From Saururus chinensis (lineage: Eukaryota; Streptophyta; Magnoliopsida; Piperales; Saururaceae), in NCBI GenBank assembly GCA_035235625.1, contig CP141140.1:17194685-17258684 (forward strand): DNA of 64,000 nucleotides, read 5' to 3'. The position numbers and the translations under genes are program-made. Positions 36,207 through 50,181 of this stretch are shown here, piece by piece. The first letter of the stretch is position 1. The number at the start of each line of letters is the position of its first letter. The notes under the pieces are model-generated. The model did no database searches and was not told the origin of the DNA. It saw nothing but the letters and a program-made list of their open reading frames with translations.

Positions 36207-36967
36207 TGACATCCTTAGTGAGGAAGGCTTGCGGTTGTTCCCCTTCGGGGAGGAGTTTTGTTGCCTTATAATCTCTTGCGTGAATGACATACAAAGTTCT
36301 TAACAATAGGATTTTTAACCTCACTAACTACATAAACTATGAAGTGTTTACATTTGATAAAAATATAAGTTCCTCACTGTGTGCATAAAATTGTATGTAG
36401 AATTAAAAAATGTGTTTTCCATTGTCGTCTTGCAGGGAGTAGCCATTGGGCAGAAAAGGTCAAAAAAATTATTATTGTACCTTTTTTTATTTGAAGAGAC
36501 TTGACCAAGGAAAGCCCTTTCATTTTTTTGTGTCAGGGTGACCTTTAGGATTCAATATAAAATTCTGTGTATTACGGTCCCATGCAAAACATTTTAACAT
36601 ATGGGTGCCCTGAGAAAGTAAACAAGATATAACCTTTTTTAAATTTACCAAAATAAGTAAATACTTGGGGCCCCCTACAAATTATATAGGTGTCAGGATA
36701 GACAGTATATACCATTAGTAATGCTATTATGACATTAAGAAAGACACGTCAAAAGTCTACTTCATCTTCTGAAAACCATTGATGAGTAGGACCCATATAA
36801 AGACTTTTGATGTATCTTTTTCAACGTCAATCAAACATTTTTCATATACCATATAAGTTGGGATGTAATCATTATGGGTCACCAACAAGTATAAATTCGA
36901 ACACAAGACCCATGTTACCTGGGCTTGGTCTGGATCATGCTCCCTTGGCTATGATATACTCTCTTTA
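36207..36967. other. No gene recognised
   Basis: Mixed composition without coding potential. Ends in CTTTA at 36963-36967, the left target duplication of the next element. Confidence 0.5.
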
Positions 36968-39333
36968 TGTAATGACCGTCAATTTTTAGTATAATTTTAT
37001 ATTTGTAATAAAATTATTTTTTAAGTTTTTAGCAGTTTTAAATTATTTAGAAGTATTTAATTGGTGAGATTTTTTAAGAACATAATAGAACTTTAAAAAA
37101 TAAGTGTAACAAATTTCAAATCATGCAAATCAAACATTAAAGTCGAAAGCTACAACCTCATAAACATACCACATATGCAACTCACTTGAAAACTGCCTAA
37201 TAAATTACCCATGTGAGGTCTAGTTTTGTTAGGTTTGTTGATATGAGTCAAATGGTAGTAAGAACGTGTGAATCAAAGTTTGGGAGAAAAAGTTACCCTA
37301 ATCGAGAGCAGGGTGGACCCCGCATGTGATGCTAGTTGCGTACATGATGCGTAGTGATGCCACATGGTTGGCATCCATGCAACTTGCACGTCGCGCACTT
37401 GAACTGCCTCACCAGCCTATTTAAAGGTGTGTGATCCTCAAATTTTCCAATATTCTCTCCTATACTCCTTAAACTTCATTATTCAATCATTCTAAGTCTA
37501 ATTCAAGCTGTTTAAGAGGAATTCCTAGCTAATTGGAGGGTTTTGTATGCAATGGGAGCATTCATTCCTTGAGTTGGTAACTTGGGAGAAGAAAATAATT
37601 CGGGCAAGAGGAGATTCTATTTGATTCCCTCGGGCCCATGAGAGAGAGATGCAGCTTGGAGTAAGAGGAGACTTTGTCTTCCACCAAAGGGCTACAGAGA
37701 GAGTGAGAAACATCTTCGAGGAAGGGGAGGTTATGTCTATTACCTACAGGCACAAAAAGTGAGAAACATCTCTAGGGAAGTGGAGGTTCTGTCCGTTGCC
37801 TATGAGCACATAAATGTAAAAATATATCTAGGGAAGGGGAGGTTTTGTCTACCGTAATCAAGCATACCAGACATTGTGGCAGAGTTATTTTCCAGTTTGA
37901 AAGCTCTAAAGCCTAGAAAATGGATGTCAAAGTTCATGGAGTTTAGCTCGTCAGAGTGAGGTAACATTTTTTAATCCTTTCTTAAGGTATGAATGTTACT
38001 TTGGTTGTATTTTGTACTTAATATATGTATACCTCTAGCATGTTATGTATTAAAGTTAATTTTAAGCTATGATTTATGATTTTTGCATATAATGGGTTCA
38101 TCAAATGATTGTCCGTTGGAATACGATATGATTTATGTAATGTAATTTTTATGATTGCCTAATATGTTTAATTTGATTATGAAATGTACATGTTATAGTG
38201 TGTGATATAGAGAAAATCTAACTTCGCCACTATTTTAAATATGAATGGCTAAAGTAGGTTTGAAAAACAGTTTTAGATAATCATTCCTTGTAAGATGATG
38301 ATTCTCAAGAATAATTTTGAAAAATACGTACAAGCATGGTGATTGAGTTACTTGAACGGGATAAAGAGAGGGTAATTGTCTCATTGGAATGAGTGATCAA
38401 CCCTATATTTGTAGCCTTTAATAGTGATGATCCCATCACTTATAGAGGTGAGACTATGGTTTTTAAAAGAATAAAGAGTGGGATATAACGTTTTAAAAGA
38501 AAATTGCCCTTTATGAGTTTAGGAACTTAGGATTGAATTATTTGTTCAAAGTTGTTGTTGGGCACCCTGATGGAGCTCTATGGATTAGATGAGAACACAA
38601 TTATAATCTGGTTTAAAATCTACCTATTTTAGCTTAGTTGATCCCCTAACGAAGGGCAAAACCCCTTATGAAGGTTACGTACACTAGGGTAGAGAGTACA
38701 ATAGCAAAACTTTCTATTTTCATGATCCTGATGCCCTATGAGTATGAGTGTCTCTTCTATTCATAAGTACGAGGTGTTTTGCAATGATCCCTAGAGGAGT
38801 AAGAGGAGGCTACATTGTACCCGCAGTAAAGTTTATACGATGAGGTAGGTATCTGGGACATTAATAGCAAGCCATGAGAACTTGCAAACATATGGAACAT
38901 TTTCGATACATAAAAAGCTCTAGGAGTGGTTTTGAGTGAGAGAAATAACATGTTTTTATTAAAAGTAGTATATATATTATATACTTTGAAACTTTAATGT
39001 ATTACTTTATGCCTGATAGTATAGACTATCCTATTGTGTATTTCAAAAATACTCATTACCCCCCAAACTTTGCAAGACCCGATGAAACTTAGTATGCGGG
39101 TAGAAAGGCCAACTTCGAAGTTTTTAAAGCGATTTCAAGGATTTCAACCACACCATAAACCATAGCAATAATTTTATTATTTTTCAACTTGTGTGTTTGT
39201 ATACATAAGGTAATTTCTAAAAAATTACTATTTTATATCATGCTTATGGTCAGTAGCTCCAATTGCATGCCTAAACAAACTCTAATCTTTAAAAAAATTC
39301 ATATATATACTTGCAAAATTCTATGGCACGACA
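36968..39333. mobile_element. Solo LTR, TGTAATGACC...GGCACGACA, with CTTTA target duplication
   Basis: TG...CA ends are flanked by identical pentamers CTTTA at 36963-36967 and 39334-39338. Internal blocks (GTCGAAAGCTACAACCTC, ACCCATGTGAGGTCTAG, AAGAACGTGTGAATC) match the element at 17.85 kb. TATTTAAAGG near 37419 is a likely LTR TATA. Length 2366 bases, no coding region. It contains three similar AAACATCT-AGGGAAG-GGAGGTT segments between 37700 and 37850, a small internal repeat. Confidence 0.85.
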
Positions 39334-39338
39334 CTTTA

Positions 39339-42300
39339 TCCCATATTAATAGGTCTATTTGACATTTAGTTTTTTAAAATAAAATAAATTTTATTTTAAA
39401 ATTTAAATAAAGCTATTAATTTTGGACCAAAAGTGTATTTCAATATTATGATAGATTAAAAGTTAGCTAAATAAGATAAATTTATATGTTCATACAAAGC
39501 CAAGAGCATGCGTGGTTTTGTCTTCACCTAATTTAGCTGATGTAGCTAAATACCAAAAAAAAAAAAAGAATGAAAGAAAGGATTTGTAATGCATTACAAG
39601 GGGGTGGGATGAGTGGAACAACAGTTTATCACTTCGGTGGGCCATTTATGAAAAATTTTGGTCCCGTTTTGATTCTGGAGTCCTCTGTTGTACGACAAGA
39701 GTTCTCAACTATTCAAATGGGGTAAAAATTCAAGTGCCTGATAAGTATATAAGGCACACATAAAAGATTAAGGGTTGTTTGGGTGTTGAATTTTTTAGAA
39801 AAGGAACTAGATTTTTGTGAAATTAATTCCAAAAATTCATTGCCGAATGTGAATTACGGTTGGTAATAGAATTTTTTAGGATAAATTTGGATGTTTCGTT
39901 AAACCCAATTTTAAAACTTTATACTAATATAACTCTCTTCACCGAATTCGGATATGCACGTTCTTGGTACTGTTACATTCCTAAATTTGAGCTCTATCAA
40001 ACAAGATTCGACAAGGGTAAGTAATTTTGAACTTTTAAAGTGGGCTCTACCTATGTGTAACATTTCTTGAGACTCAAATCAATATGGGAGGTAACTATTT
40101 AAAAATAATAGAATATGTAATTTTCAAAATGGGGGCTAGGAGCCGGAATCAATAAAATTACTTCATGAGGTGATTCGGTGATTCTGACCGATTCCAGCTC
40201 GAAACGGCTTAAAATCAACTTCTGGACGAAATTTTTGACTTCACCCACCTTCACCACATAAAAATAATTTTGATAATTCAAGCTGATATTAGGGCGGAAT
40301 CAATAGAATCTTAAAGAAAATTAGTACACAAATAGCCCCTAAACTTGAAATTTATACACAGTCCTGAAAAGCAACATTTTTATATTCTCCACTCTTTTTC
40401 ATCCCTAGTTAACCCTTATGGGACACACAAGTAAAAGTGAATACTGCCAAGTTGGGTGAGGCAATACCATGATGTGGGTAAATTGTACTTACCTCATGAT
40501 AGTATAGGTAAAATTCACATAATACTCATCAACTTTGAAAACATGAACATAGCCCCATCATCGATTCATGTGAAGTTTTTTCAAATTTTAATTTTAGCCA
40601 TGTCTTCTTTGAGCTTGGGGTTCATTAGATGGGCTTATTGGAATGCTGAAAAATGTCCTTTAACCACTTTTCCTATTGAATAAAACACGCTTGAGAGGGC
40701 TATTTTAGTGAGAAATCATGGATTTTAGGTGGGGGGAAGGCGAATAAGTTGAAGTAGAAAGTTTACTTATCACCTTTTTAACAAGTGGATGGTTGATCTC
40801 GCAATGCCAAACAAAGGCTCATTTGCCTTTTCATTTAACGGAAGGAAAATGGGTTAAAGGGCCATTTCTTTTCCTCTTCAAAGTGCATCCAAAGATTCCA
40901 ATCATTGAGCTCTCTTGAAATGTGATTATCCAATGAAAGAACACTTTCACTGGGGAAAGCCTACTTGGCGAAGAATTTAAATTGTTTATATACTATTGTA
41001 CTTCTATCCCATATTAATTAAGTAACTTATTTGTAAAATACGTAAATTTTAAGGAAGGTAAGAAGTACCTTAGACCACAAAAGGGCAAGACTCTTAATCA
41101 ACTTAGGCGTCATTTGGATGACTCTTTGTGTCATTTGGAAAGCTATTTTTGGTTGAAATTACTTTTTATTAAACAAAATAAAAACGGGTTATGTTTGGAT
41201 ATACATTATAGAAAATCAGTTTTTCAAAAAAAATTCTAAAAATCTTGTTTGGGTAGTCATTGTATTACATATCATTTTTGTTATGAAAAATACATACTTT
41301 ATCTTCAAATAATTAGAGGAAAAGGGGTTATGTGGATGGGGGTGGTCATCAATGGGAGATGATGGTGGTCATAGTTGGAGGAGAAGGGGAAGAATATTTT
41401 ACTGAAGTAGAGAAAAGGGAAGAGAGTTAGCACAATAGAGAAAAAAGAAAATGTGAGAGGATAGTTATGGTAGGAAGAGAAGGGGGAAGGAGGTTTTATT
41501 GAATAGGAAAACATGCCCATGTAAAAAGAAAAAAATACAAAAATGTTATAACAAGAAAGAAGAAAAAAGGTAAAAATGTCAACTTGTAATATTTTTTACC
41601 TTTTTTTATATGTTTTTAGTCTAACCCTCGTCAGGAGGAGAGTTAAGTAGAAAACAATTTAAAAGCAAAACGAATAAAAAACGGGGTTAAAAACACTTTT
41701 GAAGCAAAGCGAGGCTTTTAGTATGAATTCCCTAACCAAACAAGATTTATATGTAAAACAATAAAAAGCGGTTATAAAGCATACTTAGAAAAGAGTTAAA
41801 CTATATCTATGCATTCTATATGTCAGGTGTAGGTTGTATATACTTGTGATTATATATTGACATACTTGCAAACTATAATGGGAAACTTTGCAATCCCTGT
41901 ACAATGAATACTGGATTAATTTAAGATGGAGAATAATTTAAGGCTAAGAGGTTTAAGGGAGTTTCAAGGGCATCAAAAGAATCAAAATCTGAACGTGTTT
42001 CTCCTTTTTGGATGGGGCCTAAGGGTGCGTGTCAGACTCGCCATGGTGGAAGTTAAATTGGCCTTTGCTATGATTGTGATGGTGGAAGCTAAATTAGCCT
42101 TTGCCATGATTTTGAAGATTTTTTCCTTTGAGCAGTAGCCTGCCCAAATAATCCTAAATTTTCAAACATTAGATGATTTACATGAAGCTCAAGGTAAAAC
42201 AGGAGATGAATGATAGATGAAGGAGACAGGGCAGGGATAGAATAAGACTTTAGTAATATATTTTTTTGATGGGGTTGTATGAGTCTTAGCATAGTACACA

Positions 42301-43542
42301 GGGGCCTAATAGGATGCATAGCACTATTAAGCTAGATATGCTTACAATTTAGAAAGAAAAACACATGAGGCTCTACGGTGGTCGTTTTCATAAGTAATGG
42401 GTATTATGTGTATTTTCTAACATATCATTGGGGGTTAAGTGCAATTTTCTTTTCAAAAAGTGTTTTTACCGGGTCCATGACCTGACCAATACATGTAAGG
42501 CTGCAACCATGCTACATGAGACTTTTAACATGGTTGATAGAGAAATCAGATTCAGAAAGCGTTTTTTATATTTTACTCTAATTATGAGCTGAGCATAAAA
42601 AATATTTGTGAAGTGTCCATTTTCGAGATCGACGATGAACCCAGTAACGCATGTTACTTAGCACATGTTAGCGTAAAAAAATCACCCCGTGAACCGCACA
42701 CGTGAAACAGATTTTCCCCCAGCACCCTAACTGGGGAATTTGGGAAATGAGGCTACTAGAGAGGGTACTAGTCATTAAAATTCTTTTGATGAAAATTGCA
42801 AGATATCAGAAAATCTAAGGAGAATCTTAACGCACATGATACTGTCATCCCTCATAGCCTACCACGGATACGGTACTGAAATGCATGTTTGTGTACTTGG
42901 ATTTTCCACCTTCCTATGCTGAACATGCCGTTCGCCGCTTCCATTAGTCAGATTCCATTTTGTGGGACTGACCCTTTTCTGTTTCACCCAGACCATGATA
43001 TGCACGTTGAAGCTGACAGTGTTATCTTCCAGCTTTCAACTGATAATTGGACATTGTGTTCCTTAGAAGATGATTGCATCCACACCATCATCAAATCCAT
43101 CTTGTCTCAGGTTTTTGGGACATAACGGTTATAAAATTTATCTGCCTTCTTGCTCTGGTCATTGCATAACTAATGTCCTCTACCTCTTTACCCTCTGGCA
43201 CATGCTGAGTCAAGTTATCAGACAAAATGTGGGAGGATATTAAACCAGTTACTAGTACTGTCTTGTTTCCTTTTATTTACGTCCCAAAAGTCCCTTCCCA
43301 TTGAGGCGTCAAACCGGACCCTGATCAACTTACACGGCCACAGACCCTCCTTCACGCCCCTACTAAGAAAAATAGCAAACGTTCACCCCATTGGGAATCC
43401 AAAAACATGTAAATGTGGGTTAATTAAATGTTACCATTCTAAACATGATAGGCTTGAAAACACCCATGTGGTTGACTTCTTTATCTCCACTTACTCCTTG
43501 TCACTTGTCAAAGCTTCCAACCTAAGTGAGTATAGTCCCCTT
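39339..43542. other. Long intergenic stretch, no gene recognised
   Basis: 39346-39430 is MITE-like (CCCATATTAATAGGTCTATTT...AATAAAGCTATTAATTTT). 39770-40360 and 41105-41780 contain GTTTGGGTG/CATTTGGATG and CCAAACAAG words typical of small hAT-like elements. Open frames around 42.9-43.1 kb are not recognisable. No exon could be supported. Confidence 0.45.
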
Positions 43543-44187
43543 TGTTATTTTCGTACTTTTACCTTTATTGTGATGAGAAATATTACTAAAATATTTATGA
43601 TCGAATCATATAATCTGCTCTGTCTTTAAGACAGAATTTACCCTCCTTACTTATGCTTATGACTTGTGGGCGTCTGCCTCCCAAGATAAGACGATCAACC
43701 ATATACTGTAGGAGCACTTTCAACACAGTACATGTAGCGAATCACAGTGAGTATGCTAACACAGAAAAATAAAACGGACGAAAAATCCCAAATCGGATTA
43801 GTACAGAAAGTGTTTTTCATGATTTTATAGAAAATCCCTTTGAAAAAAACCTTTCCCGTTTCTATTAATGGACACATTCTTTAGTAAAAACAAACCGAAC
43901 CCATTTTGATTAATAGAAAACCATCCCAACCCAACCCAATGGGTTAGCCCAATAGCCTAACATGAAAGGCCAAACTAAAGCCTTATATACCAATACCATC
44001 ACATTCACCTATTCACTCCTTCAACCAATTCTCATGTGATATTCTCATTCAATATGAAGCAGGCTTGGGCTTTCTCTGCCAAATGAGCTTAACCCACTTG
44101 AGTAATATGGGCTTGACCCACATAACCATTATCATGCCCATCTAAATAATATGGGTTTAACTTATTTAATAATGCCCACTTCTAACA
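43543..44187. mobile_element. Solo LTR (TGTTATTT...TTCTAACA), second copy
   Basis: Homologous to the LTR inside the FAR1-like pseudogene and to 55144-55973. It is flanked by CCCCTT on both sides (43537-43542, 44188-44193), fitting a target duplication. Internal landmarks are CTTTAAGACAGA, GTCTGCCTCCCAAGATAAG and GCCCACTTCTAACA. No coding sequence. Confidence 0.75.
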
Positions 44188-44193
44188 CCCCTT

Positions 44194-45581
44194 TCTCTCT
44201 ATATATATGAGCTCAAGTTGACATGTGACTGTGTAATGCGGGGTATTATGGGCCATTAAATTTTGATACAATGGTGGGGAGTAATACACACCATCAGATT
44301 TTGATATGATGCTCTCTCTCTCTCTATATATATATACATAAGGCCAATGACACAAGCTTTTATAAAGTTGATTTTTTATATGTTTGTCATGTCATTATTT
44401 CTAGAGAGCGGTACCAAGGAGAATTAAAAGAGAACTATAAAAAATGGAGTTTGACAATTTTTAGATCTATTTGGAAATGTAGGCCCCCTTCGTCGCACTG
44501 TTCAATCTTGTCTTCATATTAATAATTGAGATTATATTTTTAACTATGGAGATTACAAAAAAAAGTGTGACTAATTAAAATTCAAAATCCCATTTTATAA
44601 TAAGAGTTACTCAAATTTGAGGTCATTCCAATATATAAAACCCACTTATTTAACCTCATTAATTTTTAACAGTTATTTTAAGTGTATATGAATGTATATA
44701 AACATGAGCTTCTTCATAGCCTTCATAGCTATGAGGAGTCACCGAGTTGGCCTTGTGTACTTCTTTATTGATTATAAATGTTAATATATTAAGAGTTCAA
44801 TTTAGTTTTTCAAAATGAGCAAACTTAATTCATTTTTGAAAATTAAATAGGTTTGCTTAATATAAAAAGGAGTGAATAACAATATCCTACATCTTGAAGT
44901 TATATTATTTCCATATTATGATTTTTTAATTTATGAATAACTAAGGCAAGTACAAATTTTATAATTTTTTACTGTTTGTCATGAAATTAATAAAACTGAA
45001 TAGATGCACCTCTTAGGGAGGTGAATAATAATGTTCTCAACCAATGTGCTTATAAGTATGCATGAGATGGAAGCAAATTGCAAATTATAGTACACCCACC
45101 ATAAACTGAATCTACTAAAACTCTCGTCAACAACTTACTAATAAAATCTAAATAATCAATACTCCCTTTGTTCTAAATTTATAGCTCTATTTGAAAAAAA
45201 AACCATAATCTATATTAATAGTTCTATTTTGTGAAACTTATGTGGTTGGGTGCTTAAAAAAGAGAGTATCATAAGTTTATTTTTCTTTTTTTAGAGGTGG
45301 GTTTCACCATTTAATAAAAATTACTATTTTTTTAAATATAACTAATAATATAGAACCAAAAGAGTATCCTAGTAGTGTCTTTGTTATCTAACAACCATGT
45401 ACATCATTAGTGCCGTAACACACGCAAACCATACGTCTCCTTATCCTCTACGTGACACGCACCTAAACATGGAATGCTTCATATCGCAATCGTTTTGGCT
45501 CTACAATAGCATGTGGAAACTAAGGGTTTGAACAACCGAATATACTACAGTGCACTGTATTCAGTTGATAATTTTGTACCA
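44194..45581. other. AT-rich spacer with MITE-like and simple repeats
   Basis: A CT then TA microsatellite lies at about 44312-44336. 45158-45366 begins ACTCCCTTTGTTCTAAATTTATAGC and matches the MITE-like repeat at 32.35-32.52 kb. No gene. Confidence 0.5.
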
Positions 45582-45586
45582 CTATC

Positions 45587-46198
45587 TGTTGTTTTTTAAT
45601 TGATATAAATGGTCCAGCTGTTTCATTTTGACTTTTAATTGATATAATTGGTCCAGCAGTTTCGTTTTTGACTTTATGGGAGCGTGTTAATGATCATAAC
45701 CGACGGGTGATTTAAGTCTTAGACGTTTCATCTGTTTCGACTTTATGGGAGCGTGTTAATGATCATAACCGACAGAATTTGTCCTATAAATACCAGAACA
45801 AAATCAAAAGAAGAAGACACTACTTTCTTCTTCTCCCTTTGCTTTCTATGAGAAAACTCTAAAAGACCTCTGTTTTATTTCTCTCTGATCTTGGAGTCCG
45901 TCATTGAGCAATAGAATCTCCTCTGATCGAGATCCAGTCAGTTTGATTGGAAGTACACCATTAATCTGACAGAGTGGTTCGTTGTATCTCGGGAATGGAA
46001 CGCAATCGAACGCCTGTGCACGGAGGGCGGCGTATCTGTTTCAAGGACAGCGTGTAACGCGCCTCAAACCGGGTTTAAATTTCCTTTTTTCTCTCTGATT
46101 TTATTTATTCATATAAAGATATATATTTATGTGAGATTGATTGCTTAATAATTGTTTTCAGTATTCAATTGTCATTCTTTTAAGTGACAATCCCAACA
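45587..46198 (+). repeat. 5' LTR of the copia element
   Basis: It runs from TGTTGTTTTTTAATTG to GTGACAATCCCAACA and aligns with the 3' LTR at 50763-51295. TATAAATA at 45785-45792 is the promoter. A 35-base segment starting GACTTTATGGGAGCG is present twice (45670-45704, 45739-45773) but once in the 3' LTR, so this LTR is longer (612 against 533 bases). Confidence 0.92.
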
Positions 46199-46242
46199 AT
46201 CTTGAAATAGATATCGTTTGATTGTGTTGATTGAATACTGCA

Positions 46243-49200
46243 ATGGGTGTTGACAAATCATTAAAACCTGAGAAGTTTGATGGGAAAAATTTCGTCAGAT
46301 GGCAGACCAAAATGAAGTTTTGGCTGACGTAATTAAACATATTTTATGTGGTTTCTGATGCTATTGCTGATAAGACTGTTTCTTCTGAATCTGACAAGAC
46401 GGCTAGCTCGTCTGACATTGGAATTGATAAGACTCAGGAAAGTGAGAAATTCAAACAAGATGATGAACTATGCCATGGTCAAATTCTTAGTGTTTTGAGC
46501 AATGAACTGTATGATTTGCATGTGAACACTAAAACTGCCAAAGAATTATGGGATACCCTTGATAAAAAAATTTGGAAAAGAACATGAAGGGGAAGAAAAG
46601 TATGTTGTGGGAGAATATTTTGACTATAAGATGGTTGATAACAAATTTGTTAGAGACCAGGTAGTTGAAATACAGAATTTGGTAGCTAAGATCATTGGGA
46701 AAAGAATTCCCGTTGATGAGAGGCTCCAAGTTCCTGCTCTTATCGACAAACTACCACCCTCATGGCAGGATTTCCAAATTACTTTGAAGCACAAGAGGGA
46801 CGCAATGTCCGTTGATGACTTGATTGTGGCCATTCAAATAGAAGAGAAGCACAGGGGCAAGATGAAAGTCTTGCAAGGTACTTCGTCTGTGGCCAATGAT
46901 AGTGCTCAAGCTAATGTGGTGGAAGGGAAACCCAAGTACTTTGGTAACAAGAAGAAGAATAAGAAGTTTAAAAATCAGCCTCTCAAACATGGTTCTAATA
47001 TCCAAAAAGACAAGAAATTGAAAGTTTGTTGGGTCTGTAGGAAACTTGGACACTTTGCAAACAAGTGCAAGGAGAAGAAAGGCCAGGACCAGAGTCATGG
47101 TGGGGCTGCATCTTCTGTTCAGGCTAATGTGGTTATTTCAGATGACAGGTTAGTAATAACTAATTCTGAAATTAACTTGGCATATGAACCTACTGATTGG
47201 TGGGTTAATACAGGGGCAACTGTTCACATCGGTGTTGATGTCTCTTCTTTTTCTTTCTATCAGGAAGTAAAGGATAGGACAGTGACGATGGGGAATTCCT
47301 CTGTGGCTAGAGTTTATGGAGTTGGAAATGTGGACATCCGGTTTACATCGGGGAACACACTGACGCTCCATAATGTCTTGCATGTGCCAAGTGTGAGGAA
47401 GAACCTTGTTAGTGGAGTACTTCTTAGTCAAGAGGGATATAAGTTAGTGTTTGAGTCTAATAAAGTTGTAATAACTAGACATGATACTTTTATTGGTAAA
47501 GGCTATGTGTGTGATGGTCTCTTTAAATTAAATTTTGTTTCTTGTAATAACTCTTTATTTCAAGTAAATGACTCTTTAATTTGTCATGTTGATTCTTTTG
47601 ACATGTGGCATTTGAGGCTAGGACATGTGAATTTTCAAATTATAAAGAGAATGATGAATTGTGATTTGATTCCTAAATTGCATGTTGAATCTCTTGATAA
47701 ATGTGAAGTTTATGTTCAAGCAAAACAACCTAGGAAACCATATAAATCTATTGATAGATCTACATGCTTGCTTGATTTAATTCACTCTGATATTTGTGAG
47801 TTGAATGGATTATTGACTAGGGGTGGTATGAGATATTTTATTACTTTTATTGATGATTACTCAAAATTTTATCATGTATACTTGTTTAAGTCTAAAGATG
47901 AGGCTTTTGATAAGTTTAAGGTTTATAAGATGGAGGTTGAGAATCAAACTGAGAGGCGGATCAAGAGACTAAGGTCTGATCGTGGTGGGGAGTATTGTTC
48001 TCTTGAATTTTACAAATTTTGTGAAGATCAAGGAATAATACATGAAACCACAGCCCCTTACTCTCCTCAATCTAATGGTGTGGCTGAAAGAAAGAATAGA
48101 ACTTTTATAGATATGATAAATTCTATGCTTTTCTCTTCAGGTTTACCTAAAAATCTATGGAGAGAAGCAATTCTTTTAGCATGTATAATCTTAAACCGTG
48201 TGCCTCATAAAGGACAAAATGTAACCCCTTATGAATTAATGAAAGGAAGAAAACCAAGTTTAAAGTTCATTAAGGTTTGGGGATGTCTTGCTAAAGTTAA
48301 AATCCCAAATGTGAAGATGGACAAACTAGGTTCTAAAACTTATGATGCAGTATTCATTGGTTATGCGCAAAATAACAGAGCTTATCGGTTTTTAGTAATT
48401 GGGTCTGATCGACAGGATTATGCTTCCAATACTATTAAGGAGTCCGATGATGCAACATTATTTGAGAATGTATTTCCTTTGAAGGAAAAGAATAAGGCTG
48501 TAGTGCATAAAGAATATGCTCTTCAACTCCTAGAATGGAAGATTCAGGAACTAATGTGGATGTTAGGAGATCTAAGAGAACTAGGATAGAGAAGAACTTT
48601 GGGGATGACTTTTATACTTTCATGGTGGGGAATGAGGATCCTTTGACTTTTAATGAAGTTATGTCGTCTAGTGAAGCTCCTTTATGGAAGGAAGCAGTAC
48701 AGAGTGAGATGGATTCAATTCTTGCACATGGGACGTGGGTTCTAATGAATCTACCTCCAGGGTTTAAACCAATTGGATGCAAGTGGATTTTCAAAAGAAA
48801 ATATTATCCTGATGGATCTATTGAAAAATACAAAGCTAGACTAGTGGCTAAAGGATATAGTCAAAAGGAAGGTCAAGATTTCTTTGGCACATATTCTCCT
48901 GTGTCCATGATAACTACAATTCGAGTACTTCTTGCATTGGCAACTCATTATAACCTCAAAATTCATCAAATAGATGTCAAAATAGCATTTTTAAATGGTG
49001 AATTAGAGGAGGAAATTTATATGAAGCAGCCTGAAGGTTTTGTAGTTCCTGGTTAAAAAAGAAAAGTATGTAAGTTAGTAAGATCTCTCTATGATTTAAA
49101 ACAGGCTCCTAAACAATGACATCAAAAGTTTGATGATGTTCTTCTTTCTCATAACTTTGTTGTTTGTACTTCTGATAAATGTTTGTATTGGAAGTCTTTC

Positions 49201-50181
49201 GATCACTCTTATGTAATGTTATGCTTGTATGTGGATGATATATTACTGTTTGGTGATAATGTGGATCATATCAATAAGGTTAAGGGCTTTCTTAATGAGA
49301 ATTTTGATATGAAAGATTTAGGTCTTGCAAAGGCTATATTGGGCTTGAAGATTGATATGACTTCTCAAGGAATAGTTGTGAGTCAATCACACTATGTGGA
49401 GAAAATTCTAAAGAAGTATGGCTACTTCGATAGAAAACCTGTCAATACGCCATATGATGCAAGTGTAAGACTTAAGAAAAATTGTGGGGAAAGTGTATCA
49501 CAACTTAGATATTCACAGCTAATAGGAAGTTTGAGTTATCTGGCTAACTGCAGTATACCAGATATATCTTATGCTATGGGAAGACTAAGTAGATATACTA
49601 AGAGCCCTAATGAATCTCATTGGACTGCCATTGAGAGAGTTTTCAGATATCTGAAGGGAAGTGTAAACCACGGTTTACATTATTCCGGGTTCCCTACTGT
49701 ATTAGAAGGATACAGTGATGCAAATTGGATATCAGATTCTGATGAAACCAAGGCTACTAGTGGTTATGTGTTTACATTATGTGGTGGGGCTATTGCATGG
49801 AAATCTTCTAAACAAACAGTGATAACAAGGTCTACCATGGATGCAGAGTTAGTAGCTCTTGATAAAACTGGTGGAATAGGGGAATGACTTAGGGATCTTC
49901 TGATAGATATACCCTGGTTGAATAAGCCAATTTCTGGAATATTGATTCACTGTGATAGCCAATCAGCTCTTGATAAGGTTAAGAGTAAGAATCATAATAA
50001 GAGGTCCTCCAGGCACATCAAATTAAGGTATAAAATATTGCGCAAGTTGACTACCTCAGGAGTCATTACCTTAAGTTTTATACGATCAGCAGAGAATTTG
50101 GTTGATTCGTTTACAAAAGGGTTATCGGCAGGGCAAATCCTTAACTCATCTAGGGGAATGGGGCTGAAAGCCTATGATTAA
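46243..50181 (+). pseudogene. Ty1/copia gag-pol polyprotein, broken
   Basis: Gag starts MGVDKSLKPEKFDG at 46243 and meets TAA at 46330. A frameshift in an A7 run near 46562 follows. The zinc knuckle CWVCRKLGHFANKC is intact (~47029-47070). The protease motif reads NTGA where DTGA/DSGA is expected, so the catalytic Asp is lost. In the integrase zinc-binding region one Cys is Tyr (CEVYV); the DDE core is recognisable by HSDIC, SDRGGE and VAERKNRT. A second frameshift lies near 48.5 kb. Reverse transcriptase keeps YVDDILLFG (~49226). Further stops are at 49054 (TAA), 49117 (TGA) and 49885 (TGA). RNase H follows to 50181, ending KGLSAGQILNSSRGMGLKAYD less its last residues. Not translatable as a polyprotein. 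Confidence 0.92.

Noticed and set aside
42889..43125. Plus-strand frame of 78 codons
   Set aside because: No true ATG at its start and no recognisable domain.
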